From the NCBI RefSeq assembly GCF_000717345.1, contig NZ_JNZA01000002.1, positions 1 through 64,000 of the forward strand: a stretch of 64,000 nt of DNA, given 5' to 3'. Source of the DNA: Streptomyces lydicus. Its GTDB lineage: Bacteria; Actinomycetota; Actinomycetes; Streptomycetales; Streptomycetaceae. Below the pieces are notes generated by a model. That model did no database searches. It was not told the DNA's origin and saw only the letters and a list, made by a program, of their open reading frames with translations. The position numbers and the translations under genes are program-made. Of the stretch, positions 24,975-38,951 are shown piece after piece (within the stretch, counting starts at the first letter, position 1; each line of letters opens with the position of its first letter).

Positions 24975-25724
24975 ATGTGCGGTCGATACGTTGCCACCCG
25001 GAGTCCGCAGGACCTGGCCGGGCTCTTCCACGTCAGCCGGTGGAACCCGGAGACGCTGCTGGCGCCGAGCTGGAACGTCGCGCCCACGGACGAGGTGTGG
25101 GCGGTGCTGGAGCGCGCCGACCGCGGGACCGGAGAGGTGGAGCGGCAGCTGCGGCCGCTGCGCTGGGGGCTCGTACCGTCCTGGGCGAAGAGCCTCACGG
25201 TCGGGTCGAAAATGATCAACGCGCGGGTGGAGACGGTGCACGAGAAGCCCGCCTACCGCCGCGCCTTCGCCAAACGGCGCTGCCTGCTGCCGGCGGACGG
25301 TTTCTACGAGTGGCAGCAGCTGCCCGCCGAGGGCGGCGCGAAGCCCCGCAAGCAGCCGTACTTCATCAGCCCCGAGGACGGCGAGCTGATGGCGATGGCG
25401 GGTCTGTACGAGTTCTGGCGGGACCCGGAGGTGGCGGCGGACGACGATCCGGCGGCGTGGTGGGCGACCTGCACGATCATCACCACCGAGGCCACGGACG
25501 CGGCCGGCCGGATCCACCCGCGGATGCCGCTGACCGTCGCCCCGTCCCACCACGAGGCATGGCTCGACCCCGCGCACCAGGACTCCGACGAGCTGCGCGC
25601 GCTGCTCGACACGCCCGCCGACGGCCGCCTGGACGCCCGCGCGGTCACCACCGCCGTGAACAACGTCCGCAACAACGGCCCCCACCTCTTGGACGAGGCA
25701 CCGCCCGCAGGCGCGGCCGGCTGA
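24975..25724 (+). CDS. SRAP-domain abasic-site protein (YedK/HMCES family)
   Basis: 249 residues beginning MCGRY, so that after Met removal Cys2 is the residue that forms the thiazolidine crosslink with abasic sites in single-stranded DNA. Other family marks are WNVAPTDEVWAV, LRWGLVPSWAK, MINARVETV, CLLPADGFYEWQ with the conserved Glu, and IHPRMPLTV with the conserved His. The family shields abasic sites during replication. It stands alone between the GlxA-type regulator and the hemerythrin gene. Confidence 0.95.
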   Translation: MCGRYVATRSPQDLAGLFHVSRWNPETLLAPSWNVAPTDEVWAVLERADRGTGEVERQLRPLRWGLVPSWAKSLTVGSKMINARVETVHEKPAYRRAFAKRRCLLPADGFYEWQQLPAEGGAKPRKQPYFISPEDGELMAMAGLYEFWRDPEVAADDDPAAWWATCTIITTEATDAAGRIHPRMPLTVAPSHHEAWLDPAHQDSDELRALLDTPADGRLDARAVTTAVNNVRNNGPHLLDEAPPAGAAG

Positions 25725-25760
25725 CCGGTCCCGGCCGGCGGGACCCCGGCCCCGGACCGG

Positions 25761-26342
25761 TCAGCGCGTCCCGGGAGGTTCCGGGCGCCGGCCGCGGCCG
25801 GTGACGTAGTCGCGCACGCGGTCGACGAGTCCGAGGCCGGGGGCCAGCAATTTGTTGGCCGGCGGGGTGCTGGGCGCTTGCGGGTGCGGCCGCGTGGGGG
25901 CCTGCTCCTTCGCCTCCCGGACCTTTCGCCCGAGGCTCTCCAGAACGAACGGGTGCACCCCGTCGCGCAGCTGCGGGAAGAGGTTGTCCTCCTCGTCCCG
26001 GACGTGGGCGGTGACCTCGGTGCGCAGCTCGCGCACCAGCCGGTCGAAGTCGGCGTCCTCGGCGTCGCGCCCCTCCAGTTCCTTGAGCAGCCGCTCGACG
26101 CGCTGGTGGTCGGCGATCTCGCTGTCCGCCAGCAGGTCGCCGTTCTCCAGGTGTTCGCGTACGGCGGGGTAGAGGTGCATCTCCTCGGCGACGGAGTGGC
26201 GGATCAGCTCGATGGTCAGGGCGTCCAGGAACAGCTTGCGCTCGATGCACCCGGGGGCCCGGCTCTCGAACTGCTCGAAGAGTTCGTCCACCTCTCGGTG
26301 ATCGCCGGTCAGCTCCTCGATGACGTCCGCAACGTGCTCCAT
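25761..26342 (-). CDS. Hemerythrin-like (HHE) domain protein
   Basis: 193 residues; the first 140 form a four-helix bundle with the di-iron ligands placed as in HHE proteins: GDHREVDELFEQFE, LIRHSVAEEMHLYPAV, IADHQRVERLL and HVRDEEDNLFPQL. The C-terminal 50 residues are a Pro-rich linker and a basic end. Such proteins bind O2 or NO or respond to redox stress; the exact role is unassigned. The start at 26342 is followed at once by the family motif, so it is secure. Confidence 0.92.
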   Translation of the reverse strand: MEHVADVIEELTGDHREVDELFEQFESRAPGCIERKLFLDALTIELIRHSVAEEMHLYPAVREHLENGDLLADSEIADHQRVERLLKELEGRDAEDADFDRLVRELRTEVTAHVRDEEDNLFPQLRDGVHPFVLESLGRKVREAKEQAPTRPHPQAPSTPPANKLLAPGLGLVDRVRDYVTGRGRRPEPPGTR

Positions 26343-26501
26343 GATCCGCCTTGCCCTCCGGTCATTGCTGGGGCGCAGGGGTCACGGGTGCGCCAGAGCA
26401 ACGGATTCCCGACTCGTCCGGCCGCTCATGCCCCGGCAGCCGAAATTGCGCCGGATGCGGGGCAACCGGCGGCGGGCCGCTCCCCCTCGCTGCCCGGGGA
26501 G

Positions 26502-26536
26502 GACGCCGCGGCCCGGTGCGTGGGGGCCGCGGCGTC
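26502..26536. terminator. Terminator downstream of rpmB-rpsN
   Basis: Perfect 13-bp stem GACGCCGCGGCCC / GGGCCGCGGCGTC with a 9-nt loop, 90 bp past the rpsN stop. No U-tract, as is common in Streptomyces. Confidence 0.75.
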
Positions 26537-26624
26537 ACCCCGGCCCCCACGGCTCGCTTCGCCGGCCGCGCGCGCCTGCCCGGACGGCGCCGGGCGCACC
26601 GCGGAGGGCCTCAGCGGCAGGTCG

Positions 26625-26930
26625 TCACCAGGACGACTTGGTGACGCCGGGGAGGAACCCGGCGTGCGCCTGTTCGCGCGTCCGCAGGCGGGAGAGGCCG
26701 AAGGTGCGCAGATAGCCGCGGGGCCGGCCGTCCACACTGTCCCGGTTGCGCACCCGGGTCGCGCTGGCGTCGCGCGGCTGGCGTCGCAACTCGGCCTGGG
26801 CGGCGGTCCGTTCGGCCTCGGTCGAGGAGGGCCGCCGGATGATCTCCTTCAGCTCCGCACGCCGGGCCGCGTACCGCTCGACGATCTCCTTGCGCCGCTC
26901 GTTCTTCGCGATCTTGCTCTGCTTCGCCAT
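26625..26930 (-). CDS. rpsN: Ribosomal protein S14, zinc-independent paralogue
   Basis: 101 residues, the long S14 type without the two CxxC zinc pairs of the 61-residue form. Family marks are [13 protein letters not shown] at the start, [20 protein letters not shown] in the middle and GVTKSSW at the end. Zinc-free paralogues replace the zinc-containing proteins when zinc is short, freeing metal. The start ATG overlaps the rpmB stop (TGATG), giving translational coupling. Both genes run away from the Zur-type box at 27199. Confidence 0.96.
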   Translation of the reverse strand: MAKQSKIAKNERRKEIVERYAARRAELKEIIRRPSSTEAERTAAQAELRRQPRDASATRVRNRDSVDGRPRGYLRTFGLSRLRTREQAHAGFLPGVTKSSW

Positions 26931-27166
26931 CAGACCTTCTCCCCTCGCGCGCGGATGCGCGCCACCGCGGCCTCGACGCCGATCGCGTCGACCGTCTTGA
27001 TCGCCCGGGCACTGAGCGTGAGCCGCACATGGCGCCCCTCGCTCGCCAGCCAGTAGCGCTTGCGCTGGATGTTCGGGTCGAACCGGCGGGAGGTCCGCCG
27101 GTGCGAGTGGGAGACGGTGTTGCCGAATCCCGGCCGGGCGCCGGTCAGTTGGCAGTGGGCGGACAT
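26930..27166 (-). CDS. rpmB: Ribosomal protein L28, zinc-independent paralogue
   Basis: 78 residues with the L28 core [20 protein letters not shown], then [11 protein letters not shown] and [15 protein letters not shown]. It has only one cysteine (CQLTG) and lacks the paired CxxC ligands of the zinc form. The ribosome site is GGGAGG, 6 nt before ATG. It is the first gene of the leftward zinc-starvation pair and is expected to be repressed by Zur when zinc is plentiful. Confidence 0.96.
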   Translation of the reverse strand: MSAHCQLTGARPGFGNTVSHSHRRTSRRFDPNIQRKRYWLASEGRHVRLTLSARAIKTVDAIGVEAAVARIRARGEKV

Positions 27167-27198
27167 GGCGCTGCCTCCCTTTCGTCGTTCACGTTATC

Positions 27199-27217
27199 GG
27201 AAATGGAAACCATTCCC
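27199..27217. promoter_or_regulatory. Zur-type operator between rpmB and the CobW-like gene
   Basis: GGAAATGG-AAA-CCATTCCC is an inverted repeat with the AATGG/CCATT core of actinobacterial Zur boxes. On the plus strand it runs straight into TATAGT (27219-27224), a good -10 placed 7 nt before the CobW ATG. One site can therefore repress both directions. Confidence 0.8.
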
Positions 27218-27231
27218 ATATAGTAGCGCCC

Positions 27232-28419
27232 ATGGCACGCAACCTCTCACGCCCGGCCCATCCCTTCCCCGTCGTCCTCATCGGCGGGCTGCACTCCGAC
27301 GCCCGCGCGGAGGTGGTGCGGCGGCTGCTGCACACCGTGCGCGGCAGTGTGGCGCTGCACCACGACCTCTCCACGGCGGCGGCGGGCACCGTACGGCGCA
27401 CCGTGCGCGACGCCTCGGGCGAGCTGTCCTCGGGCGAGGCGCCGCTGGTCAACGACTGTGCCTGCTGCGCGCTGCGCGCGGACGTGGTCCCCGAACTCCA
27501 GCGGCTGGCCGCCGGCGGCCGGCACCGGCTGGCGGTGGTCGAACTGTGGGATTCCGTCGAGCCGCGGGCGATGGCCGAGGTCATCGCGGCGCACGGCGGC
27601 GAGACGCTGACGCTCTCCACGGTGATGACCGCCGTCGATCCCGCGCTCGTCCTGCCGTACCTCTCCAACGGAGACGATCTGGCGGAGGCGGGTCTCGCGG
27701 CGGCGGCCACCGATCGACGGACCGTCGGGGACACCTGGGCGCGCCAGCTGGAGTACGCCGCGGTGCTCGCGCTCGTCGACACCGGGGCCGCGGACGACGA
27801 GGACCGTGCGCTGCTCGCCCAGCTGCACCCGACCGCACGGCAGGTGCCCGTCGCGTCCCGGCAGCTCGCCGAGGTGGCGTTCGCCGGGACTGCCGGGTCC
27901 GCCGGGTTCGATGTGGAGGCGGCCGCGGCCGCCCAGCACCCGGCCTGCGCGCTGCTGCCGCAGGACGCCGAGGAGTCGGGAGTCGGCACTTTCGTGTGGC
28001 GGCGCCGGCGGCCGTTCCATCCGGAGCGGCTCTACCAGGCGCTGGAAGACCTGGCATGTGCGGCGGCCCGCAGCCGGGGCCGCTTCTGGCTCGCCGACCG
28101 GCCCGACACCCTGCTGTCCTGGGACGCCGCGGGTGGCGCGCTGTGCGTGGAGAACACCGGCCCGTGGCTGGCGTCGCTCCCGGACGCCGCCTGGGACATG
28201 GTGCCGCCCGCGCGCCGGGCGGCGGCCGCCCTCGACTGGCATCCCGAACTCGGCGACTGCGGCCAGCACTTGGTCTTCACCGCACCCGGCCTCGACCGCA
28301 CCGGCCTGGCGCGGCTGCTGGACTCCTGCCTGCTGACCGACGCCGAGTTCGCCGGCGGGCGGGAGGCGTGGCGGCGCCTCCCGGCCTCGTTCGACGCGCT
28401 GCTCGATCCCGTCTCCTGA
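27232..28419 (+). CDS. CobW/COG0523-like zinc-response protein with a degenerate P-loop
   Basis: 395 residues. COG0523 features remain: the CxCC metal motif in NDCACCALR, the [15 protein letters not shown] region, [11 protein letters not shown], and a C-terminal CobW_C-like half with [15 protein letters not shown], then GRFWLADRP. The Walker A loop expected near residue 18 (GFLGAGKT) reads [12 protein letters not shown], so the Lys and Ser/Thr for GTP binding are missing. Relatives pass zinc to client proteins under starvation. This copy may bind metal without GTPase activity. The promoter places transcription start within about a base of the ATG, suggesting a leaderless mRNA. It shares the Zur box with rpmB and precedes rpsR. 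Confidence 0.85.
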   Translation: MARNLSRPAHPFPVVLIGGLHSDARAEVVRRLLHTVRGSVALHHDLSTAAAGTVRRTVRDASGELSSGEAPLVNDCACCALRADVVPELQRLAAGGRHRLAVVELWDSVEPRAMAEVIAAHGGETLTLSTVMTAVDPALVLPYLSNGDDLAEAGLAAAATDRRTVGDTWARQLEYAAVLALVDTGAADDEDRALLAQLHPTARQVPVASRQLAEVAFAGTAGSAGFDVEAAAAAQHPACALLPQDAEESGVGTFVWRRRRPFHPERLYQALEDLACAAARSRGRFWLADRPDTLLSWDAAGGALCVENTGPWLASLPDAAWDMVPPARRAAAALDWHPELGDCGQHLVFTAPGLDRTGLARLLDSCLLTDAEFAGGREAWRRLPASFDALLDPVS

Positions 28420-28472
28420 ACACCCACGAGACACCGTTCACCCCTCCCGCACCACCGAGAGAAGGAATTCCC

Positions 28473-28709
28473 ATGCCCCGTCGCTCCGACCCCCGCAAGC
28501 CCCTCAAGGCCCGCCCGAACCCGCTGGACCAGGCCGGCATCACCTCCATCGACTACAAGGACACCGATCTGCTGCGGAAGTTCCTCTCCGACCGCGGCAA
28601 GATCCGCAGCCGCCGGGTCACCCGGGTCACCGCGCAGCAGCAGCGCCGGCTCGCCCGCGCCGTCAAGAACGCACGCGAGATGGCACTGCTGCCGTACGCC
28701 CCCAGGTAG
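28473..28709 (+). CDS. rpsR: Ribosomal protein S18, zinc-independent paralogue
   Basis: 78 residues, start ATG with GAAGGAATTCCC before it. The S18 core is present: [20 protein letters not shown] and [20 protein letters not shown], then [10 protein letters not shown]. It has no cysteine, unlike zinc-containing S18. It lies 53 bp after the CobW-like gene in the same Zur-controlled unit. Confidence 0.96.
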   Translation: MPRRSDPRKPLKARPNPLDQAGITSIDYKDTDLLRKFLSDRGKIRSRRVTRVTAQQQRRLARAVKNAREMALLPYAPR

Positions 28710-28733
28710 GCGCGCCGTCCCCTCCCGCGGGTT

Positions 28734-28770
28734 CGCCGGGGAGGCCGGGCCCGGTCCGGCCTCCCCGGCG
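28734..28770. terminator. Convergent terminator after rpsR
   Basis: Perfect 15-bp stem CGCCGGGGAGGCCGG / CCGGCCTCCCCGGCG with a 7-nt loop, between rpsR and the convergent phosphatase gene. Confidence 0.8.
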
Positions 28771-28804
28771 CTGCGGCGTCGCCTCGCGCGCCGGGTCCCC
28801 GGCG

Positions 28805-31279
28805 TCAGTGTGGCGGTGTGACCGGGCGGTACTCGGTCAGGAGGAGGGCGATGTCGTCGGCCCGGTAGGAGGAGTGGCGGGCGTGCTGGAGGAGGCGGTC
28901 GGCGAGTTCGTCCAGGGAACCGGCGGGGGCGTGGGCCAGGGCCGCCCGCAGCCGGTCGATGCCCACGTCGATGTCGGTGCCGCGCTCCTCGGACAGGCCG
29001 TCGGTGTAGAGGGCCAGGATGGAGCCGGGCGCCAGGTCGATGGGGGTCTGCGGATAGTCGCTGGCGGGGTCGACGCCGAGCAGCGGGCCGGTCTCCGGGT
29101 TCAGGACCTCAGCGGTCCCGTCGGGATGCCGTAGCAGGGGCGGCGGATGGCCCGCGCGGACGGCGTGGACGCGGTGGCTGCCGGGGTCGAGGGCGAGGTA
29201 ACAGCAGCTGGCGAGCAGACCGGAGTCGAGGTCGAGGAGGGTGCGGTTGACGCCGGCCAGCACCTCGCCGGGCGCGTGCCCGACCGCGGCGAAGGCCCGT
29301 ACGGCACTGCGCAGTTGGGCCATGGTCGCGGCGGCGGCGATGCTGTGGCCCTCGACGTCCCCGATGACCAGGGCCACGCCCCCGGCGGTGGGGATGACGT
29401 CGTACCAGTCGCCGCCGATGTCCATCCCGCTGGTGCAGGGCAGGTAGCGGGCGGCCGTGCGGACGTAGGGGAGTTCGGGCAGCCGGTGCGGCAGCAGGCC
29501 CCGCTGGAGGCCACGGGCGAGGGCGAACTCGGCATCGTAGAGCCGTGCGCGTTCCAGGGCCTGGGCGATCAGCCCGGCGAGCGCGGTCAGCACGCCGCGG
29601 TCCTTGGTCGTGAAGTGATGGACCTCGTCGAACCCGAGCACACAGGTGCCGACGGGACGACCGGAGGCGATCAGCGGCAGATACGCCCAGGAGTTCACCT
29701 CGCCGGTGGGGATGTCGGGGTAGCCCTCGGCGAGCACCCGCCGCGTCTCGATGAAGAGCGGGATGCCGGACGTCAGCGTCTCGGTGCCGGGCAGCCGGGC
29801 GTGCAGCGGCATGCCCTCCAGCCAGTCGAGGAAGCTTTCGTGGTGGCCGGTGTGGAAGCTCAGGTGCATGGTGCCGTCCCGGACCACGTACAGGGCGAGC
29901 TGCTGGCCGCCGAACGCCGGGAGGAGCTGGTCCGCGACGACCTGGCAGACCTCGCGGACGGTGACCGCCTCGGTCAGCGCGCTGCCCAGCTGCAGCACGT
30001 GGTACATCACGCCCAGGCGTGCGGGAGCCGCGGCCGGGGGCGGCGGCTCCGCGGGCGCCTCCTCGGCCGAGGGCGGCCGGCCGACGGCGACCACCCGGCC
30101 GGTCACGCCGTCCGCGTCCGGGTGCAGGGAGAAGGCGAGCCAGCAGTCGGGCGGGCGGCAGGCGACGAACGAGGACGGCGCCTGCGAGATCATCACCGAC
30201 CGGTGCCGGAACTCGAAGGCGGGGTCGGACAGCCACGGCAGGGCGTCCCACAGGCACTGCCCGAGCAGCACCTCGCCGCGCACGTCCAGCAGTTCCGCGA
30301 GGCTGCGGTTGGCGTAGCTCACCCGCCCGTCCGGGGTGAGCGAGAACAGTCCGTCCCGCAGCCGCTCGACGGCCGCGGTGGCCGCGCGGCCGGCTCGCGG
30401 GTCGATGACCACGCCCACCAGGTGGCTGCGCGCCCGCTCGTCGCGCACCTCCGGCACCCGGCCCCAGATGTCGACGGTGCGGTACCGCTCGCCGCCCGCC
30501 CCCTCCCCCTCGTCCTCGCGGACGCGCAGGGACCGCGAGACGAGCCTGCCCTCGGCGACCGCTGCCCGGGCCGCGGCGCGGAAGGCGGCACGGTCGCCGG
30601 GGTGGACCCGCGCGGCGAGGGTGTCCGCCCGCCCGTCGAAGGCGCGGGGGTCGAGGCCGAAGAGGGCGCAGAGTTCGTCGTCCGCGAGGAGGGCGCCGGT
30701 GCGCAGGTCCCAGTCGAACAGGCCGGCCCGCACGGCGGGTGCACCGGGGGCGGGCATCTCGACGGGCAGCGCCTGCGGATCGCACTCGACGGGATCGCCG
30801 GTACGGGCGCGCAGGGCCGCCAGGGAGGAGCCCAGCCGGCCGGCGAGCGCCCGCAGATGACGGCGCCGGCTCTTGGAGAGCCCCGCGCTGCCCGGTGGCG
30901 CCGCCCAGACGACCGCCAGCGCCCCGAAGGTCTCCCCGCCCGCGCCGACCGGCACCGAGCAGGAGCCGAAGGCGTACGGCAACGCCACCGCGAGCTGGGG
31001 GTACCGGCGCACCGTCTCGTCGGCGTCGGCCAGGTGGACCGTGCGCCCGGTGCTGAAGGCCACGGCGACCGGAATCGGGCTGCTCACCGGAATGAGCCGC
31101 CAGCCGCCCAGCAGGGACGGCGGCATCCCACAGGTCGCGGCGAGCACGAGCGCGCGGCGGTCGCGGGAGCGCAGAAAGACGCTTCCGGAGTACGCGCCCG
31201 CGCCCTGGACCGCCTTGCCGAGGGCGACTGTCAGCAGGTCCTCGCGCTCCGCCGTCTCGCCAACGGTCACCGCGCCCAT
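28805..31279 (-). CDS. GAF-PAS-PAS-GAF-PP2C (SpoIIE/RsbU-type) serine phosphatase
   Basis: 824 residues: a GAF domain at about 10-165, two PAS-like domains at about 185-290 (LFDWDLRTGALLADDELCAL) and 300-400 (RDGLFSLTPDGRVSYANRSL), a second GAF at about 425-590, and a C-terminal PP2C phosphatase at about 600-820. The phosphatase shows LQRGLLPHRLPELP, GMDIGGDWYDV and VIGDVEGHSIAAAATMAQLR, with the metal-binding Asp residues, and YRADDIALLL near the end. It lacks an HATPase kinase domain. Such proteins dephosphorylate anti-anti-sigma factors in response to sensed signals. The sigma factor at 21 kb is a possible distant beneficiary, but no adjacent partner is present. Confidence 0.93.
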   Translation of the reverse strand: MGAVTVGETAEREDLLTVALGKAVQGAGAYSGSVFLRSRDRRALVLAATCGMPPSLLGGWRLIPVSSPIPVAVAFSTGRTVHLADADETVRRYPQLAVALPYAFGSCSVPVGAGGETFGALAVVWAAPPGSAGLSKSRRRHLRALAGRLGSSLAALRARTGDPVECDPQALPVEMPAPGAPAVRAGLFDWDLRTGALLADDELCALFGLDPRAFDGRADTLAARVHPGDRAAFRAAARAAVAEGRLVSRSLRVREDEGEGAGGERYRTVDIWGRVPEVRDERARSHLVGVVIDPRAGRAATAAVERLRDGLFSLTPDGRVSYANRSLAELLDVRGEVLLGQCLWDALPWLSDPAFEFRHRSVMISQAPSSFVACRPPDCWLAFSLHPDADGVTGRVVAVGRPPSAEEAPAEPPPPAAAPARLGVMYHVLQLGSALTEAVTVREVCQVVADQLLPAFGGQQLALYVVRDGTMHLSFHTGHHESFLDWLEGMPLHARLPGTETLTSGIPLFIETRRVLAEGYPDIPTGEVNSWAYLPLIASGRPVGTCVLGFDEVHHFTTKDRGVLTALAGLIAQALERARLYDAEFALARGLQRGLLPHRLPELPYVRTAARYLPCTSGMDIGGDWYDVIPTAGGVALVIGDVEGHSIAAAATMAQLRSAVRAFAAVGHAPGEVLAGVNRTLLDLDSGLLASCCYLALDPGSHRVHAVRAGHPPPLLRHPDGTAEVLNPETGPLLGVDPASDYPQTPIDLAPGSILALYTDGLSEERGTDIDVGIDRLRAALAHAPAGSLDELADRLLQHARHSSYRADDIALLLTEYRPVTPPH

Positions 31280-31353
31280 GTCTCCAGTGTGCGCACTGCC
31301 CGGCCCGCCGGCCCAGCCGGTGACCGCCGGCGGCCCGGGCGGCGCGGCGGGCC

Positions 31354-32337
31354 TCAGCCCGCGACGTTCAGCACGATCTTGCCGCGGGTGCGTCCGGTCT
31401 CCCCGAGGCGGTGCGCCTCGGCGGCCTGCTCCAGGGGGAAGACGTCGGCGAGCTCCACGGTGAGGGCGCCCTCCGAGAGCAGCTGGGCGATCCGGGCGAG
31501 CGCCGCACCGTCCGGCTCGACCAGGAACGGGCTGGTCCGCAGGCCCCGGTCCGCAGCCCGTGCGGCCAGCTCGGGCGCCACCCCGGACGGTACGGCGACC
31601 AGCAGTCCGCCGGGGGCCAGGACGTCGAGGGAGCGGGTGCTCGTGGCGTCCGCCTCGTCACCGACGAGGTCCACCACCACGTCGACGTCCTTGACCGCCT
31701 CCTCGAAGCGGACGGCGGTGTAGTCGATCAGCTCGTCGGCGCCCAGCTCGCGGAGCCACTCGTGCCGGCCCGCGCGGGCGGTCCCGATCACCTGGGCCCC
31801 CAGGTGCCGGGCGATCTGCACGGCGAAGTGGCCGACCCCGCCGGCGGCGGCGTGCACCAGCACCCGCTGCCCCGGCCGTACCTCCGCCGCGTCGACCAGG
31901 ATCTGCCAGGCGGTGAGCGCGGCCAGCGGGACCGCCGCCGCCTGCTCGTGGCTCAGCGCGGCGGGCTTGCGGACGAACTGCCGGGCCGGCGCGGTCACGT
32001 ACTCGGCGTACGCCGACGCGGCGCGGGGGAACCAGGGCATGCCGAAGACCTCGTCCCCCACCTCAAGGGTGTGGACCCCGAAGCCGACCTCCTCGACGAC
32101 TCCGGAGACGTCCCAGCCCAGGGTGAACGGCGGGTCGCCGAGCACACCGGCCATCCCTCCCCCGGTCCGGGTCTTCCAGTCGACCGGGTTGACCCCGGCG
32201 GAACGGACCCGCACCAGCACCTCGGTCGGCAGCGGCACCGGTCGGGCGACCTGCGCGGTGCGCAGCACCTCGGGCCCGCCGAAGGTGTCCTGGACGAGGG
32301 CGCGCATGGTCGGCGCGGCAGGGTTCGGGCTGGTCAT
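31354..32337 (-). CDS. NADP-dependent quinone oxidoreductase (MDR family)
   Basis: 327 residues of the zinc-free medium-chain dehydrogenase group: MRALVQDTFGGPEVL at the start, SAGVNPVDWKTRTGGG, LGWDVSGVVEEVG and the nucleotide loop LVHAAAGGVGHFAVQIARHL near 150-170. The zinc ligands of alcohol dehydrogenases are missing. Members reduce quinones or enones with NADPH. It diverges from an HxlR regulator, a common pairing for electrophile or quinone stress. Confidence 0.93.
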   Translation of the reverse strand: MTSPNPAAPTMRALVQDTFGGPEVLRTAQVARPVPLPTEVLVRVRSAGVNPVDWKTRTGGGMAGVLGDPPFTLGWDVSGVVEEVGFGVHTLEVGDEVFGMPWFPRAASAYAEYVTAPARQFVRKPAALSHEQAAAVPLAALTAWQILVDAAEVRPGQRVLVHAAAGGVGHFAVQIARHLGAQVIGTARAGRHEWLRELGADELIDYTAVRFEEAVKDVDVVVDLVGDEADATSTRSLDVLAPGGLLVAVPSGVAPELAARAADRGLRTSPFLVEPDGAALARIAQLLSEGALTVELADVFPLEQAAEAHRLGETGRTRGKIVLNVAG

Positions 32338-32476
32338 GGGGGTCTCACTCCTGGGAAAGCGGATGTCGGACGCGCCGGGTGACTCAGGTGTGCACCCGTG
32401 ACGCGGTGGTGCGGCGCAGGTCGCTGCGTCCGCATCCGGAAGCTACCCCCCGGGGAGCAGTAACCCGCAAGGGTGC

Positions 32477-32499
32477 CTACTATCTCTTGGGAAGTATCG
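32477..32499. promoter_or_regulatory. Probable HxlR operator
   Basis: CTACTATCTCTTGGGAAGTATCG would be one base too long to be a simple palindrome; its key parts are TACT (478-481) and AGTA (493-496) with 11 bp between. This spacing is usual for HxlR dimers. It sits just before the HxlR ribosome site in the divergent region. Confidence 0.45.
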
Positions 32500-32516
32500 A
32501 GGTGAGGAGAGTTGCG

Positions 32517-32891
32517 GTGACCACGACCTGCCGCACGGGAAGCCATGACCAGCACGATGTCTACGCCGCCCAGTGCCCCGGGCGCGAGGTGTTCGACCTG
32601 CTGGCCAACAAGTGGACCGCGCTCGCGATCGGCGCCATGGAAGAGGGGCCGCAGCGTTTCGGGGCCCTGCAGCGCCGGCTCCAGGGCGTCAGCCCGAAGG
32701 TGCTGACGCAGACCCTGCGGCGCCTGGAGACCGGCGGCTTCGTCGACCGGACGGTCATCCCCGCCGTGCCGCTGCACGTCGAGTACGCCCTGACCGACCT
32801 CGGCCGCAGCGTCGCACAACCGCTCGCGGCCGTGCGGCACTGGGTCGAGGCGCATCTCGACGAGATCGGCAGTCCCGCCGCGGCCGGCTGA
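32517..32891 (+). CDS. HxlR-family transcriptional regulator
   Basis: 124 residues from GTG 32517, chosen because GAGGAG lies 8 nt upstream; the longer frame to 32379 would cover the operator. Typical HxlR sequence: QCPGREVFDLLANKWTALAI, RFGALQRRLQGVSPKVLTQT, then LRRLETGGFVDRTVIP, VEYALTDLGRSVAQPL. The Cys before the HTH (Cys17 or so) is often a redox or aldehyde sensor in this family. It diverges from the quinone oxidoreductase and probably regulates it. Confidence 0.93.
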   Translation: MTTTCRTGSHDQHDVYAAQCPGREVFDLLANKWTALAIGAMEEGPQRFGALQRRLQGVSPKVLTQTLRRLETGGFVDRTVIPAVPLHVEYALTDLGRSVAQPLAAVRHWVEAHLDEIGSPAAAG

Positions 32892-33381
32892 CCGCCCGGC
32901 GGGGCACCGTCGCGCGGCGACCGGGTGGTCGCGGCGCCCGCCCCCGTTGCCGCCGCCGGCGGCGCTTCTCCCGCCAACTGCGGTACGGAAAAGGCCACTT
33001 GAACCCCGCGGAGGCGGTACCCGGGGACTCACCCCTTGAGCGCCGCAGGGGCGTATCCGGGGACTGACGCCCTTCCGCGAGCGGCAGCGTCAGTACCCCG
33101 TTCCTCCTTCGCATGCCTGTCTCCCCCGAGGTCACCGATACGAGTGACCCAGTGCTCCGCTTGGCGCCGGTGCTTCTGCGGGGCGGGGAGTTCGATGTTG
33201 GGCTGGCGGCACAAGCCCGTGCACCGGCTGTCCTCGGTGTGCCCTTGCGCCTTGTCCACGTCGATTCCCACTTCAGCCTCCCCGGAGACGCTCGCGCCTG
33301 TGTGCGCCGGCGTCCGCGTGCGCGAGCGCCCGTCGCTCCGGAGCTGCCGAAGTGCGGGCGAAGTCCCAGCGAAGGAGAGAA
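32892..33381. other. 490-bp region before the DyP operon
   Basis: No gene I can support. It holds a near-perfect hairpin, CGGGGACTGACGC (33058-33070) and GCGTCAGTACCCCG (33087-33100), differing by one inserted base. A direct repeat of CCGGGGACT (33021-33029 and 33057-33065) covers one arm. This may be a terminator of the HxlR gene or a control site for the oxidase operon. Confidence 0.5.
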
Positions 33382-38869
<5,488 letters not shown>

Positions 38870-38874
38870 CGCGA

Positions 38875-38913
38875 GGGGCCGGCCCGGCCGATGTCGTCGG
38901 CCGGGCCGGCCCC
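38875..38913. terminator. Strong convergent terminator
   Basis: Perfect 17-bp stem (875-891 with 897-913, starting GGGGCCGGCC) and a TGTCG loop, beginning 6 bp past the decarboxylase stop and shared with the convergent flavoprotein gene. Confidence 0.85.
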
Positions 38914-38951
38914 GTTCCGTACCGCTGGCTCCGGGTGCTTCCGGAGCGGCG

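Noticed and set aside
29147..31723. 858-codon plus-strand frame opposite the phosphatase
   Set aside because: Shadow frame; composition is Gly/Arg/Ala-rich with no domain, and the minus strand encodes a complete GAF/PAS/PP2C protein.
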